64,000 nt of DNA from Exiguobacterium alkaliphilum 12/1 (GCF_000714435.1 NZ_JJMW01000021.1:1-64000), one strand, 5' to 3'; counted from the first letter of the stretch, positions 8,268 through 18,135 are shown. Program-made: numbers and translations. Notes: generated from the sequence alone by a model not told the origin.

Positions 8268-8294
8268 TTAGCACTCCTTTTTACTGAGTGCTAA
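8268..8294 (+). promoter_or_regulatory. CIRCE operator (HrcA binding site)
   Basis: A perfect consensus TTAGCACTC-N9-GAGTGCTAA inverted repeat upstream of groES. HrcA represses class I heat-shock genes by binding this element, so heat induction of groES-groL through HrcA is expected. Confidence 0.97.
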
Positions 8295-8344
8295 TAACTT
8301 ACGATTCAACGATACATCATTCATATTCGGAGGAGGTTTTTTCT

Positions 8345-8629
8345 ATGTTAAAACCACTAGGCGATCGCGTCATCATCGAAGTCGTGGAGAAAGAAGAAAA
8401 GACGATCGGAGGCATCGTCCTTCCTGACACGGCGAAAGAGAAGCCGCAACAAGGACGTGTCCTCGCAGTCGGCACTGGCCGCGTCACGGACCAAGGGGAG
8501 CGAATCGCGCTCGACGTCAAAGAAAATGATTTGGTCATCTACTCGAAATATGCGGGTACCGAAGTGAAGCATGAAGGTAAAGAATACTTAATCGTTCGCG
8601 AGAGCGACATTCTAGCAATCGTAGGCTAA
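8345..8629 (+). CDS. groES: Co-chaperonin GroES
   Basis: The 94-residue Hsp10 lid of the GroEL chaperonin. [20 protein letters not shown] is the conserved start; the mobile loop is [13 protein letters not shown]; the C-terminus [11 protein letters not shown] is typical. It acts in the cytosol as a heptameric cap on GroEL. The ATG at 8345 follows CGGAGGAGG. It is the first gene of the CIRCE-controlled operon, 39 bases ahead of groL. Confidence 0.97.
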   Translation: MLKPLGDRVIIEVVEKEEKTIGGIVLPDTAKEKPQQGRVLAVGTGRVTDQGERIALDVKENDLVIYSKYAGTEVKHEGKEYLIVRESDILAIVG

Positions 8630-8665
8630 GCACCATTCTTCAAAAACTTGTTTAGGGGGAAATGA

Positions 8666-10310
<1,645 letters not shown>

Positions 10311-10330
10311 GTCTGTTCTTAATAGTTGAA

Positions 10331-10366
10331 GGGAGAAGCTTGAAATATAAAGCTTCTCCCTTTTTT
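10331..10366 (+). terminator. Terminator of groES-groL
   Basis: GGGAGAAGCTT / AAGCTTCTCCC perfect stem with an eight-base loop, then six T. It marks the border of the AT-rich insert that follows. Confidence 0.9.
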
Positions 10367-10536
10367 GTGTTGTTTTTTATTCACAAGTTTTTTAAGTTAT
10401 AATATGTATATTATTATAAAATCACTTCTTTATTAACCAATTATTTATCATAATAAGAAATTAAAGTTATATAATAGTATTGTAATGTACTGTAATTAAA
10501 ATTGAGAAAGTAAATTATCATTTAGGAGAATTTGGT

Positions 10537-11463
10537 ATGAAGAATATTTTCATAATTACAAACAGTATTGATTTGACAGTAGATTATCTAATCAATAAAT
10601 ACAGTAGTCATGAAATCAATTTTTTTAGATTTAATACGGACTATTTTCAAGACTATAAAATTATTATTACTGCAGAAGGTACAATTATAGAGTACAAAGA
10701 TCAATCTTCCCGCATCAATTTATCTAAGTGTGGCTCGTTGTACTATAGAAAAATATCTATGCCTTCTTTAAGTGAGTATGCACCTCGTTATATACCTTTA
10801 ATGCATAGAGAAATGCTTACTGTAATAGAAGGTATTGCAGAAACCACAGGAAAATATGCTATTACACGTCCTTCGATTTTAAGAAAAGCAGATAATAAAA
10901 TTGTACAAATGAAACTGGCTGGTGAATTAGGATTCAGGCTACCTCGTTCGTTAATTACTAATTCAAATATATCTGCAATGTCATTTTGTAGCGACGATCA
11001 AACAATAGTTAAGCCTATTTCTTTTGGCAAAATTATTGGAGAGGACACGATTGGATTTATTCAGACGAATCTAGTAGATAGAGAAACTTCGTTCTGCGAT
11101 TTAGACTATTCCCCTGCATATTTTCAATCGTATATTAGTAAAGACTACGAAGTTAGATTAACTATTGTCGGGGATAAACTATTTGGTGTAAGAATAGATT
11201 CTACAGACAAGGTTGATTGGAGAAAAGAAAGTTCAATACTACAATATAGTACTTTACGAGTACCAGCTGATATTAGTGATAAATGTATAAAAATGATGAA
11301 GCTTTTGAAACTAAATTTTGCGGCGTTCGATTTCATTGTCCACGAAGGTGAGTATATCTTTCTCGAGTTGAATGCAAATGGACAATGGCTATGGTTAGAA
11401 GAAGAATTGAATTTAAAAATTTCTGACGCCTTAATAGATAATTTGTTGGGTAAAAAAACATGA
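10537..11463 (+). CDS. ATP-grasp ligase of the graspetide (omega-ester peptide) synthetase type
   Basis: A 308-residue MvdD/MdnC-like ATP-grasp enzyme. It should activate Asp/Glu side chains of the precursor as acyl phosphates and join them to Thr/Ser hydroxyls (ester macrocycles). The N-terminal pre-ATP-grasp domain contains the typical LYYRKIS; TIVKPISFG is the first ATP-binding lysine; DYEVRLTIVGDKLFGVRID is the central strand pair with arginine; the metal-binding end is FLELNANGQWLWLE, highly characteristic of this family. SD TTAGGAG precedes ATG 10537. It overlaps the next gene by 4 bases. The DNA is far more AT-rich than groL before it, which points to horizontal transfer. Confidence 0.88.
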   Translation: MKNIFIITNSIDLTVDYLINKYSSHEINFFRFNTDYFQDYKIIITAEGTIIEYKDQSSRINLSKCGSLYYRKISMPSLSEYAPRYIPLMHREMLTVIEGIAETTGKYAITRPSILRKADNKIVQMKLAGELGFRLPRSLITNSNISAMSFCSDDQTIVKPISFGKIIGEDTIGFIQTNLVDRETSFCDLDYSPAYFQSYISKDYEVRLTIVGDKLFGVRIDSTDKVDWRKESSILQYSTLRVPADISDKCIKMMKLLKLNFAAFDFIVHEGEYIFLELNANGQWLWLEEELNLKISDALIDNLLGKKT

Positions 11464-12512
11464 AAAAATTACAGTATAGTTTATTTAAAATTTTGTCTTT
11501 TAGCCCTGTTATTAGAATCACGGACGACTCAAAATTTAACAAAATAACTAAAGAACCTAAAAAAATTCGATATTCATTATTGAGTTTTAATCTAGGAACT
11601 AAAAGTTTTTATTTATTCACCTATACCGATAAGGAAGGGTTTAAATTTTTATATATTCTTGATCTTTATGAGGTACAAAAATACCATGAAATCATAGAAA
11701 AAAATGGGGATGAGTACGATGAATATTTAAGAGAATTGTATTTAAAGTCGCCTGAGAGGCGAATAGTTGAAAAGGAATTCATATTATTCAAAATCACAGA
11801 AGAAGTAAACATAAAAAACAAGACATTTAATAAGTTTTTAGCCTATATTGCTATAATTGCTTTTATTCTTCCTTTATATTCACCAAAGATAACCGAATTG
11901 TCCTCATACTTGGAATCTTATAAACTATTTTTTACAATTGGTATATTCTATTTATTTGTAAATATAATTTGTTTAAGTTATTCCTATATTAAAATAAAAG
12001 GATATAATCGTACCTTGCTAAGTAGCTTACGTAAAAACGAAAATCCAGGAATTTTACTAGTTGCATTACTTTTTTACGAATGGAAAAACACAGTTAATGA
12101 ATCCGTTATGGGTATAAGTATTATAAAAAATATTGAAAAATATATGTTTATGTTAATTATCCTTAGTGGGGTCATTATAATTTCGTCTAACATTGATACT
12201 TGGAAAATGAGTAAGGACCCAAAAAATACTATTATCGAGGAATCTGCTGTGGAATCGGCATTCTTTAATCTAAAATCTGAACCAAATATAAATCTCTTTT
12301 TAAAAAGAAATGAAGAGCAAGTTGAGAGGATAAACAATGCGTTATTATCCGAAGAATACAAAACGCTTCTTATGATTTCAGATGAAAGTAGTAAAATCAT
12401 TAATGAATATAAAAAGCTACTTGATTTTTACAAAAGTCAAAAAGTACGTATAATTAAAATTAAGAATGATGAACTATCTGAAAATATAGAAATCATATTG
12501 TTGAAGGAGTGA
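11460..12512 (+). CDS. Membrane protein of unknown function in the graspetide cluster
   Basis: A 350-residue protein that matches no family I recognise. The soluble N-terminal part (1-125, rich in Tyr/Phe/Lys) is followed by two membrane helices (about 126-143 and 155-178), a loop with ENPGILLVALLFYEWK, a third helix (about 228-247) and a C-terminal cytoplasmic or extracytoplasmic domain of 100 residues with helical, charged character. It lacks ABC, peptidase or MFS motifs. Its start overlaps the ligase stop (ATGA), and the precursor gene follows after 9 bases. It could export, process or confer immunity to the modified peptide; none of these is shown by the sequence. Confidence 0.7.
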   Translation: MKKLQYSLFKILSFSPVIRITDDSKFNKITKEPKKIRYSLLSFNLGTKSFYLFTYTDKEGFKFLYILDLYEVQKYHEIIEKNGDEYDEYLRELYLKSPERRIVEKEFILFKITEEVNIKNKTFNKFLAYIAIIAFILPLYSPKITELSSYLESYKLFFTIGIFYLFVNIICLSYSYIKIKGYNRTLLSSLRKNENPGILLVALLFYEWKNTVNESVMGISIIKNIEKYMFMLIILSGVIIISSNIDTWKMSKDPKNTIIEESAVESAFFNLKSEPNINLFLKRNEEQVERINNALLSEEYKTLLMISDESSKIINEYKKLLDFYKSQKVRIIKIKNDELSENIEIILLKE

Positions 12513-12521
12513 ATAATTCTT

Positions 12522-12959
12522 ATGAAATCGCCTTATATTGCAGCCTATATTGAGGAGTCAGTAATACAAAAATCCACTCACTTATTTTATGACAGTAAAA
12601 CACAAATTAATTATCTTGATAAAAACTTGAACATCAAGGCTATTACTTTTAGAGGTCCTGATACAACAATTGTGACAGAGACTGTTGAAAATTCGGATGT
12701 TAATTATATGGGACCTGAAACTACAAGAATTACAAAAACAAATGAAGCTAGTGATGTCGAATCTTTGACTTTGGGCCCCGAAACAACTCTAGAAACTAAC
12801 ACGGTTGAAAACTCAGATTTCGATGTCTTATTATTTGGGCCTCAAACGACTAGAAGAACTTTTGAAATTGAGATAGATGACGAATCGAATATACAATTGT
12901 TTTACGGACCTGATACAACCATTGTAACGAGAACACTTGAAAATAATGACACTCACTAA
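12522..12959 (+). CDS. Graspetide precursor with five TxxTxxxExxD core repeats (thuringinin-like)
   Basis: A 145-residue precursor with a leader of about 44 residues (containing HLFYDSKTQINYLDKNL) and five cores starting at residues 45, 64, 85, 106 and 129. Each core begins GP[DEQ]TT and fits TxxTxxxExxD, for example GPDTTIVTETVENSD. The spacers (VNYM, VESLTL, FDVLLF, ESNIQLFY) are variable and hydrophobic. The two Thr, Glu and Asp positions are invariant across all five cores, as expected if they become ester donors and acceptors. This is the consensus described for group 2 (thuringinin-like) graspetides. The gene sits last in the cluster; precursors more often precede the ligase. Confidence 0.85.
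   Translation: MKSPYIAAYIEESVIQKSTHLFYDSKTQINYLDKNLNIKAITFRGPDTTIVTETVENSDVNYMGPETTRITKTNEASDVESLTLGPETTLETNTVENSDFDVLLFGPQTTRRTFEIEIDDESNIQLFYGPDTTIVTRTLENNDTH
12654..12950 (+). repeat. Five tandem core-peptide repeats within the precursor gene
   Basis: Core units begin at nucleotides 12654, 12711, 12774, 12837 and 12906, a spacing of 57, 63, 63 and 69 bases. Protein conservation (GPxTTxxTxxxExxD) exceeds the DNA conservation between units, which indicates selection on the ring-forming residues and not recent duplication. Confidence 0.85.
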
Positions 12960-13217
12960 AGAGAAATAAATAAGACTAAATTTAAAATAGATGTCTTTTC
13001 CAAACAAATCTAAGACGAAAACCTAACGGAAGAAACTAGAGACAAACTCAATGATCGGATTGAGAGAATGGTGGATAAGTCATTTCAAAAAGATTCGGAG
13101 TTCAAGAGATGGATGGGTGCATCGATTTTGGCCAGGGTCATTGGTGCCGCATTGGCATTAGCTAAAAATCCAGAGGCGAGAAAAACACTGATTAATTTGC
13201 TGACGAAGAAGAGTTGA
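12960..13217 (+). pseudogene. Decayed small gene after the graspetide precursor
   Basis: No open gene, but one frame reads INKTKFKIDVFSKQI, a TAA at 13011, then DENLTEETRDKLNDRIERM and onward to a TGA at 13215. The second part looks like a real protein: an amphipathic helix, then WMGASILARVIGAALALAKN as a hydrophobic helix, then a basic end. No start codon with an SD is seen before the TAA; the first ATG after it (13069) would give 49 residues. It is either a broken gene or a remnant at the insert border. Base composition rises back toward host values along it. Confidence 0.4.
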
Positions 13218-13260
13218 ATGTAGCAAATAGGATAGTTGTACTAACTGTTTAAAAATAGCA

Positions 13261-13289
13261 GGAGCGACAATTCAATTCGTCGCTCCTTT
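13261..13289. terminator. Shared terminator at the right border of the AT-rich insert
   Basis: GGAGCGAC / GTCGCTCC perfect stem with a ten-base loop, followed by TTTCTT on the plus strand. It also lies directly after the minus-strand ABC permease gene. Confidence 0.65.
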
Positions 13290-13294
13290 CTTAT

Positions 13295-14002
13295 TTAATC
13301 CGTCTGTTTTCGGTTATACATCACAACACTTCCAACGAACACAACAAGCGCCCAGGAAGACAAAATCACGAGCTCCAACCATGTAGTACCGAGTCCAGCA
13401 CCGGCCTCGATTTGATGCGCGAGGTCGATCAAGACGATGTTCGGCAAATACTCGAGTAAACCGATGATAGAGAAACGGTCCTCGTATACCAATAGCATCG
13501 GCGAGAATGAGAAGAAGAAAAACGCTGGCATGACGATGAGTGAAGCTTCCATGACCGTCTTTGTAATCAGTCCGAGAATCGTCCCAATCCCGATATAAAA
13601 GAACGTCGAGACGATGAGTGCGAGTGAGATGACGAGCAGGTTTGCAGGGCTGTATCCCATGATAAAGGCGCACGCTGCAATCAAAACGAGTGTCGTTACG
13701 AACGTGAGCGCACTTTTCCCGAGCAAGATGTCGAGCGTGCTCGCTGGCGACAACATCAGTCCACGGAGCGTGTTCTTTTCTTTCTCTTCGGCAATCAAAG
13801 CACACTGGACGAACGTCGCGACGAGGCTGAACGTGATGTTGATGACAAAGTATGTCACGTCGATACCTCCGCCGCCGAGCTGTGAATAGAAGACGGCGAA
13901 GAACAGCGGCATGATCAACGTCGAGGAGACGAATAAGTTCCGCGACAAGTCTTTGTAGTCTTTCTGGAAAATAGCGAGTGCCCGTTTCATTGAAAATGTC
14001 AT
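13295..14002 (-). CDS. ABC-2 type exporter permease
   Basis: A 235-residue permease with six membrane helices of the ABC-2/NatB type: an N-terminal amphipathic part KRALAIFQKDYKDLSRN before helix 1, and a long cytoplasmic loop with EEKEKNTLRGLMLSPAS between helices 2 and 3, typical of drug and antibiotic exporters. It starts inside the ATPase stop codon (ATGA) with GGGGAGG upstream. With the ATPase it should export a small molecule, lipid or peptide. The substrate is unknown. Confidence 0.85.
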   Translation of the reverse strand: MTFSMKRALAIFQKDYKDLSRNLFVSSTLIMPLFFAVFYSQLGGGGIDVTYFVINITFSLVATFVQCALIAEEKEKNTLRGLMLSPASTLDILLGKSALTFVTTLVLIAACAFIMGYSPANLLVISLALIVSTFFYIGIGTILGLITKTVMEASLIVMPAFFFFSFSPMLLVYEDRFSIIGLLEYLPNIVLIDLAHQIEAGAGLGTTWLELVILSSWALVVFVGSVVMYNRKQTD

Positions 14003-14847
14003 GATAATTTCCTCCCCGTCACTTCGATAAAGATATCCCCGAGCGTTGGCTCGTTCGAATGGATGGCCGCGATATTTTGGTCGCGCATCTGTGCATGGAG
14101 CCAGTCGGCCCCGTCTTTTCCTTGCTTCAATTCAACCGTTTCCCCGTCATGCAGTTCGACGCGCATGGAGCCATTCGCATATTTCCGGCGCAATCGTTTT
14201 GGGGCGTCGAGGAGTTGAATTTCCCCTTGATGCAAGAACGCGACGCGATCGCACAGTTCTTCTGCCTCGTTCATGTCATGCGTCGTCAAGAAGATGGTCG
14301 TCCCTTTTGCCTTCAACCGTTCGATTCCTTTATAGATGTGGCGCGAGTTGACCGGATCGAGTGCGGACGTCGGCTCATCTAAAAACAACAGCTCCGGTTC
14401 ATGTAATAACGCCCGGGCCAGTGTCACCCGTTGCAGCATCCCGCGCGATAAAGCGGAGATGCGTTTTTTGCGTTCTCCGGCCAAGTTCACCATCTGAACT
14501 ACGTCATCGATTCGTGAACGTGGCTCGTCATACAGGTCGCAATAGAGTTGCAAGTTTTCTTCGATGGAGAGGCGCGTGTATAGGCCGCTGTTGTCGGTCA
14601 ATACACCGATTCGTTTCCGATACTGTTCTTGTTTCAACTCCGAGACCGGGACGCCGAAAACAATCGCATCACCTGACGTCTGCGCGAGTTGCGACGTCAA
14701 GATTTTGATGGTCGTCGTCTTCCCAGATCCACTCGGTCCAAGAAAGCCGAACACTTCTCCCTTGCCGACAGAAAACGTCACGTCTCGCAACGCCTCTTCA
14801 TTGCCGAATAGCTTTTTTAATCCGTTCACTTGAATGATTGAGTCCAT
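13999..14847 (-). CDS. ABC exporter ATP-binding protein
   Basis: A 282-residue ATPase of the CcmA/drug-exporter class. Walker A is GPSGSGKTTT (near 35), the signature LSRGMLQRV replaces the usual LSGGQ-type, Walker B is LLFLDEPTSALD and the H-loop is LTTHD. A C-terminal extension of about 70 residues (MRVELHDGETVELK...) is typical of exporter ATPases. It pairs with the coupled permease. The ATG 14847 follows AGGAGGA. An ABC/LytTR-type regulator gene lies 130 bases upstream on the same strand and presumably controls it. Confidence 0.9.
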   Translation of the reverse strand: MDSIIQVNGLKKLFGNEEALRDVTFSVGKGEVFGFLGPSGSGKTTTIKILTSQLAQTSGDAIVFGVPVSELKQEQYRKRIGVLTDNSGLYTRLSIEENLQLYCDLYDEPRSRIDDVVQMVNLAGERKKRISALSRGMLQRVTLARALLHEPELLFLDEPTSALDPVNSRHIYKGIERLKAKGTTIFLTTHDMNEAEELCDRVAFLHQGEIQLLDAPKRLRRKYANGSMRVELHDGETVELKQGKDGADWLHAQMRDQNIAAIHSNEPTLGDIFIEVTGRKLS

Positions 14848-14977
14848 TCTCGTTCCTCCTCGTCGATATCGTCTTGCTTGTTTTCATCATATCGAGAGGA
14901 AGAGGAAAGCGCATTAGAATGGCCATAAATGGCGCTTTTTGAGGAGTGAGTGGAGCGAATCGGACGGTGAATGGAGC

Positions 14978-15964
14978 CTATTTCAGCCCGATCATCGTCT
15001 TCAATTCGGCCATTTTTGTCTTCGAGAGCGGGATGGTCGTCTTCGCCGCATCATCGAGCACGAGACTGAAACTGTTCTTCGTATAGGTGATGACTTCCCG
15101 CACGCGTTGAAGGTTGACGATGTACGACCGATGACAGCGGAAGAAGCCGTACGGGGTCAGACGAGTTTCGAGCTCGTTCATCGTGAAGACGCTCGGGAAC
15201 TGCTCGGACTGACTGTGTAATACGGATTGTCCGTCTTGACTTTCGATGTAGTCGATTTCAGGCGGGTCGAGCAAGACGATTTTCTCGTTCACTTTCGTCG
15301 GAATCTTCTCGAAGCGGACGTGCATCACGTCAGGGGTGACGTCTTCGTTCGCATCCGGTTCATCCGGTTCCACGTCGAGTAGGCGCAAATGCCGATGATC
15401 GATACGATAGACGGTCGACGTGACGAACAGGGCACTCTCCATGTTGCTCGTCAGAAGCAGGATGGCTTTTTGTTGTTGCTTCAGTTGCAGCAAGACGGTC
15501 GCGAACAAGTGCCGTGTCTCTTGGTCGACGTTTTGATCCGGTTCTTCCAGAACGTAAATGTCTCGATTATGTAAGAGCAGCGCCGCATATTGGACGCGCC
15601 GGACGAGCGACAGACTGAGCCGATTCAATCGTTTGTTCCGGTATGGGGTGAGTTGAACGGTTTGGAGGACGGCATCCAGCGATTCCGTTGATTCATAGAG
15701 CGTGTGCGTGAAACGCAAATATTCCTCGACCGTCAGCCGGTCGTATAAGCCATCACGGATGGAGAAGACCGAAAGCGTGCGATTCGTTGTATCGATGGTC
15801 CCCGAGTAGTTCGCGTGCGAGTCCGTCAATAATGCGAACAATATTTCCCGGGAAGTGACGCCGCAATGGATGGCAGCGACTTCACCCGGATTGATGGTGA
15901 ACGAGATATTTTCAAGGATGAGCGTGTCTTGTTGGCGAACAGAGACGTTGTTGAACGTAAGCAC
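14978..15964 (-). CDS. Transcriptional regulator: degenerate ABC ATPase domain fused to LytTR DNA-binding domain
   Basis: A 328-residue fusion. Residues 1-200 follow an ABC ATPase fold (LTFNNVSVRQQDTLILENIS..., LYDRLTVEEYLRFTHTLYES), but the motifs are altered. The Walker A position reads HCGVTSREI with no GKS/T, the signature LSLSLVRRV replaces LSGGQ, and Walker B reads IYVLEEPDQNVD. Residues about 230-328 are a normal LytTR domain (FFRCHRSYIVNLQRVREV). It is probably a DNA-binding regulator that uses the dead ATPase as a sensing or partner-binding module for the ABC exporter next door. The start is GTG 15964 with GGGAGG seven bases upstream. Confidence 0.8.
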   Translation of the reverse strand: MLTFNNVSVRQQDTLILENISFTINPGEVAAIHCGVTSREILFALLTDSHANYSGTIDTTNRTLSVFSIRDGLYDRLTVEEYLRFTHTLYESTESLDAVLQTVQLTPYRNKRLNRLSLSLVRRVQYAALLLHNRDIYVLEEPDQNVDQETRHLFATVLLQLKQQQKAILLLTSNMESALFVTSTVYRIDHRHLRLLDVEPDEPDANEDVTPDVMHVRFEKIPTKVNEKIVLLDPPEIDYIESQDGQSVLHSQSEQFPSVFTMNELETRLTPYGFFRCHRSYIVNLQRVREVITYTKNSFSLVLDDAAKTTIPLSKTKMAELKTMIGLK

Positions 15965-16080
15965 CGAATCCCTCCCTTTTTAGTGGGATTATACCATTGA
16001 TTCGTAGAAGACTTGAGTAACGAATTGGAATAAGATTATGCTAAACTGGAGATAATTTGAAATTAGATAAGGGTGTGTCG

Positions 16081-17736
16081 GTGAAGATGATTGAGGTCAT
16101 TCCGTTAGAATTTGATAAAACGAGTATAGATGAGATTGATCGGACAGCCGATTATTTGAACTATCCGGTGATTTATATTTTGAACGGACAGAAGGAAGCG
16201 TATATCGGGGAGACGGTACACTTTCAAAAACGGATGAAACAACATCTGAAGCTGAAACAAGCAGATCGGAAGAATGTGGACCAAATCAATCTCGTGAAGC
16301 ATGAGACGTTCAATCGATCGGCGACGTTCCATCTTGAGACGAAGTTGATTAACTACTTTTTAGGCGACGAGAAGTACACTTTACAAAACAAAAGCAAGAC
16401 GGCAAGCGACTTCACACACAATTATTACAATAAATCGTTCTATGATAATGAACTGTTTCCTGAGCTATGGGGTGTGCTACATAAGGAAGGGCTCGTCAAA
16501 AACGACCTGCACGCCATCGAGAACAAAGACATCTTTAAATTGTCACCGTTCAAAGAGTTATCCGTTGAACAGATGGGCTTGAAAGAGCGTGTACTCGAGT
16601 TCTGTGAGAAACGGATTATGGAGTCGAAGCCCGATGACACGTATGGAGACTTGTACGTCATTGAAGGAGAGGCCGGTGTCGGCAAGAGTGTCGTCCTCAG
16701 TTCTATCTTCAATACCATTCAAGCGCGGACGAACGAGGCGGGTTCGAATCTGCATCAGACGGAGAACTACCTGGTCGTCAATCACGAGGAGATGCTGAAG
16801 ACGTATAAAGGGATTGCCAAACAAGTCAAACACTTGAAGGCTGTCAACTTCGTCAAACCGACGCCGCTCCTGAACAAGTTAAAAGATAAGAAGGTTGATA
16901 TCATCTTGGTCGACGAGGCGCATCTCCTGTTGACGAAGTCGGATGCGTACAACAATTTCCGGGCGGAGAATCATCTCGAGGAGTTGATGAAACGTGCGAA
17001 GATTGTGATTGTCATCTTCGATCAACATCAAGTATTAAAAATGAAAAGTCGATGGAATCAGGGATTGCTCGAATCATTCAAACAGAAGGCGAAGGTCGCA
17101 CAGACGTATCAGCTGACAAACCAGTTCCGGATGCAGGCAGGTAAGGATGTCATCGATTGGATTGATGCCTTTAAAACCAAACAAATCAAAACGTTTCCGC
17201 AATCGAGTGAGTATGAGTTACGAATCTTTGAGACGTTAGAAGAGATGCACCAAGTGATTATGAAACAAGACAAGCTGCATGGATTGAGCCGTGTTGTCTC
17301 AACATTTGATTATATTCATAAGAAAGACGGCGAAACGTACTACGTCTATGAATCGAACGGGAACTATAAGTTGCCGTGGAATACGACGGGCGGTAAGACG
17401 ACGTGGGCCGAGAAGTCAGAGACAATTGCCGAGGCCGGGTCAATCTATACAATTCAAGGCTTTGATTTGAATTACGTTGGCGTCGTGTTAGGTCCTTCGG
17501 TGACGTACGATGAGACGAAGGATTGCTTGGTGATCGACACAAATCTTTATAAAGATACGGGTGCGTATGCAGGAATTGACGGTGTCAAAGATGTCGAGTT
17601 AGCGAAAGAACAGATCGTATTGAACTCCATCAATGTGTTGATGAAACGGGGCGTCCGAGGACTTTATTTGTATGCGAGCAATCAAGCGTTGCGAGATGAG
17701 CTGTTACACATTCAAAGAGAGAAGGTACAGACATGA
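16081..17736 (+). CDS. GIY-YIG nuclease / DUF2075 P-loop ATPase fusion
   Basis: A 551-residue two-domain protein. The N-terminal GIY-YIG nuclease is seen in VIYILNGQKEAYIGETVHF and KRMKQHL (residues 30-60). From about 180 it is a DUF2075 helicase-like ATPase: Walker A EGEAGVGKSVV, Walker B ILVDEAHLLL (DEAH), a later NQFRMQ motif, and IYTIQGFDLNYVGVVLG like superfamily 1 motif V. It likely acts on DNA. It overlaps a MazG-like gene by 4 bases. Nuclease plus helicase plus nucleotide hydrolase in an accessory block suggests phage defence; that is inference. GTG 16081 has AAGGG upstream. Confidence 0.82.
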   Translation: MKMIEVIPLEFDKTSIDEIDRTADYLNYPVIYILNGQKEAYIGETVHFQKRMKQHLKLKQADRKNVDQINLVKHETFNRSATFHLETKLINYFLGDEKYTLQNKSKTASDFTHNYYNKSFYDNELFPELWGVLHKEGLVKNDLHAIENKDIFKLSPFKELSVEQMGLKERVLEFCEKRIMESKPDDTYGDLYVIEGEAGVGKSVVLSSIFNTIQARTNEAGSNLHQTENYLVVNHEEMLKTYKGIAKQVKHLKAVNFVKPTPLLNKLKDKKVDIILVDEAHLLLTKSDAYNNFRAENHLEELMKRAKIVIVIFDQHQVLKMKSRWNQGLLESFKQKAKVAQTYQLTNQFRMQAGKDVIDWIDAFKTKQIKTFPQSSEYELRIFETLEEMHQVIMKQDKLHGLSRVVSTFDYIHKKDGETYYVYESNGNYKLPWNTTGGKTTWAEKSETIAEAGSIYTIQGFDLNYVGVVLGPSVTYDETKDCLVIDTNLYKDTGAYAGIDGVKDVELAKEQIVLNSINVLMKRGVRGLYLYASNQALRDELLHIQREKVQT

Positions 17737-18041
17737 ACGAAATACAACGACTGATGGACAAAGTGATTGAATTCCGTGACGAGCGCGATTGGGCGTTCCA
17801 CCATAACCCGAAAGACTTGGCGTTATCGTTATCACTCGAGGCGAGTGAACTGCTGGAGTTGTTCCAATGGGTGTCGAGCGAAGAAGCGCTCGAGACGAAA
17901 CAAGTCGAGATGAAAGAAGAACTCGCGGATGTCCTCATTTACGCGCTCACGTTCGCCCATGCGGCAGGGATCGATGTGTCTCAGGCGATTGAAGAGAAGC
18001 TCCAGAAGAATGCGGTGAAGTATCCGAGTCCGAACGGCTAA
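17733..18041 (+). CDS. MazG-like nucleotide pyrophosphohydrolase
   Basis: A 102-residue all-alpha NTP pyrophosphohydrolase (MazG/RS21-C6 type). It hydrolyses nucleoside triphosphates to monophosphates plus pyrophosphate. The Mg-binding pattern EASELLELF...EEALETK...EELADVLIYAL (ExxE then ExxD) is complete, and the length suits the single-domain, dCTPase-like form. Translation is coupled to the GIY-YIG/DUF2075 gene (ATGA). The constant pairing suggests it conditions the nucleotide pool for, or is controlled by, the helicase-nuclease. Confidence 0.88.
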   Translation: MNEIQRLMDKVIEFRDERDWAFHHNPKDLALSLSLEASELLELFQWVSSEEALETKQVEMKEELADVLIYALTFAHAAGIDVSQAIEEKLQKNAVKYPSPNG

Positions 18042-18135
18042 GTTGCAATCGACCGATTAACCCTGACCATTATTTTCACTACTTTTTGATATGAAATCGG
18101 ATAAAGTGGTGAAAGAATAAGTTTGGAGAAGGTTA

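Noticed and set aside
8288-8344. Extended groES start upstream at 8288.
   Set aside because: This would start inside the CIRCE element; ATG 8345 has a strong SD and gives the standard GroES N-terminus.
12654-12950. Considered that the repeats in the precursor are a repetitive surface adhesin or pentapeptide-type structure.
   Set aside because: The strict TxxTxxxExxD spacing, 145-residue size, and adjoining graspetide-type ligase fit a precursor peptide better.
14907-14941. Imperfect hairpin AGCGCATT...AATGGCGCTTTTTG in the gap between the LytTR-fusion gene and its exporter, looking like a terminator.
   Set aside because: It points along the plus strand where no gene ends; mismatched arms. 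It may be a regulator site but evidence is too weak to list.
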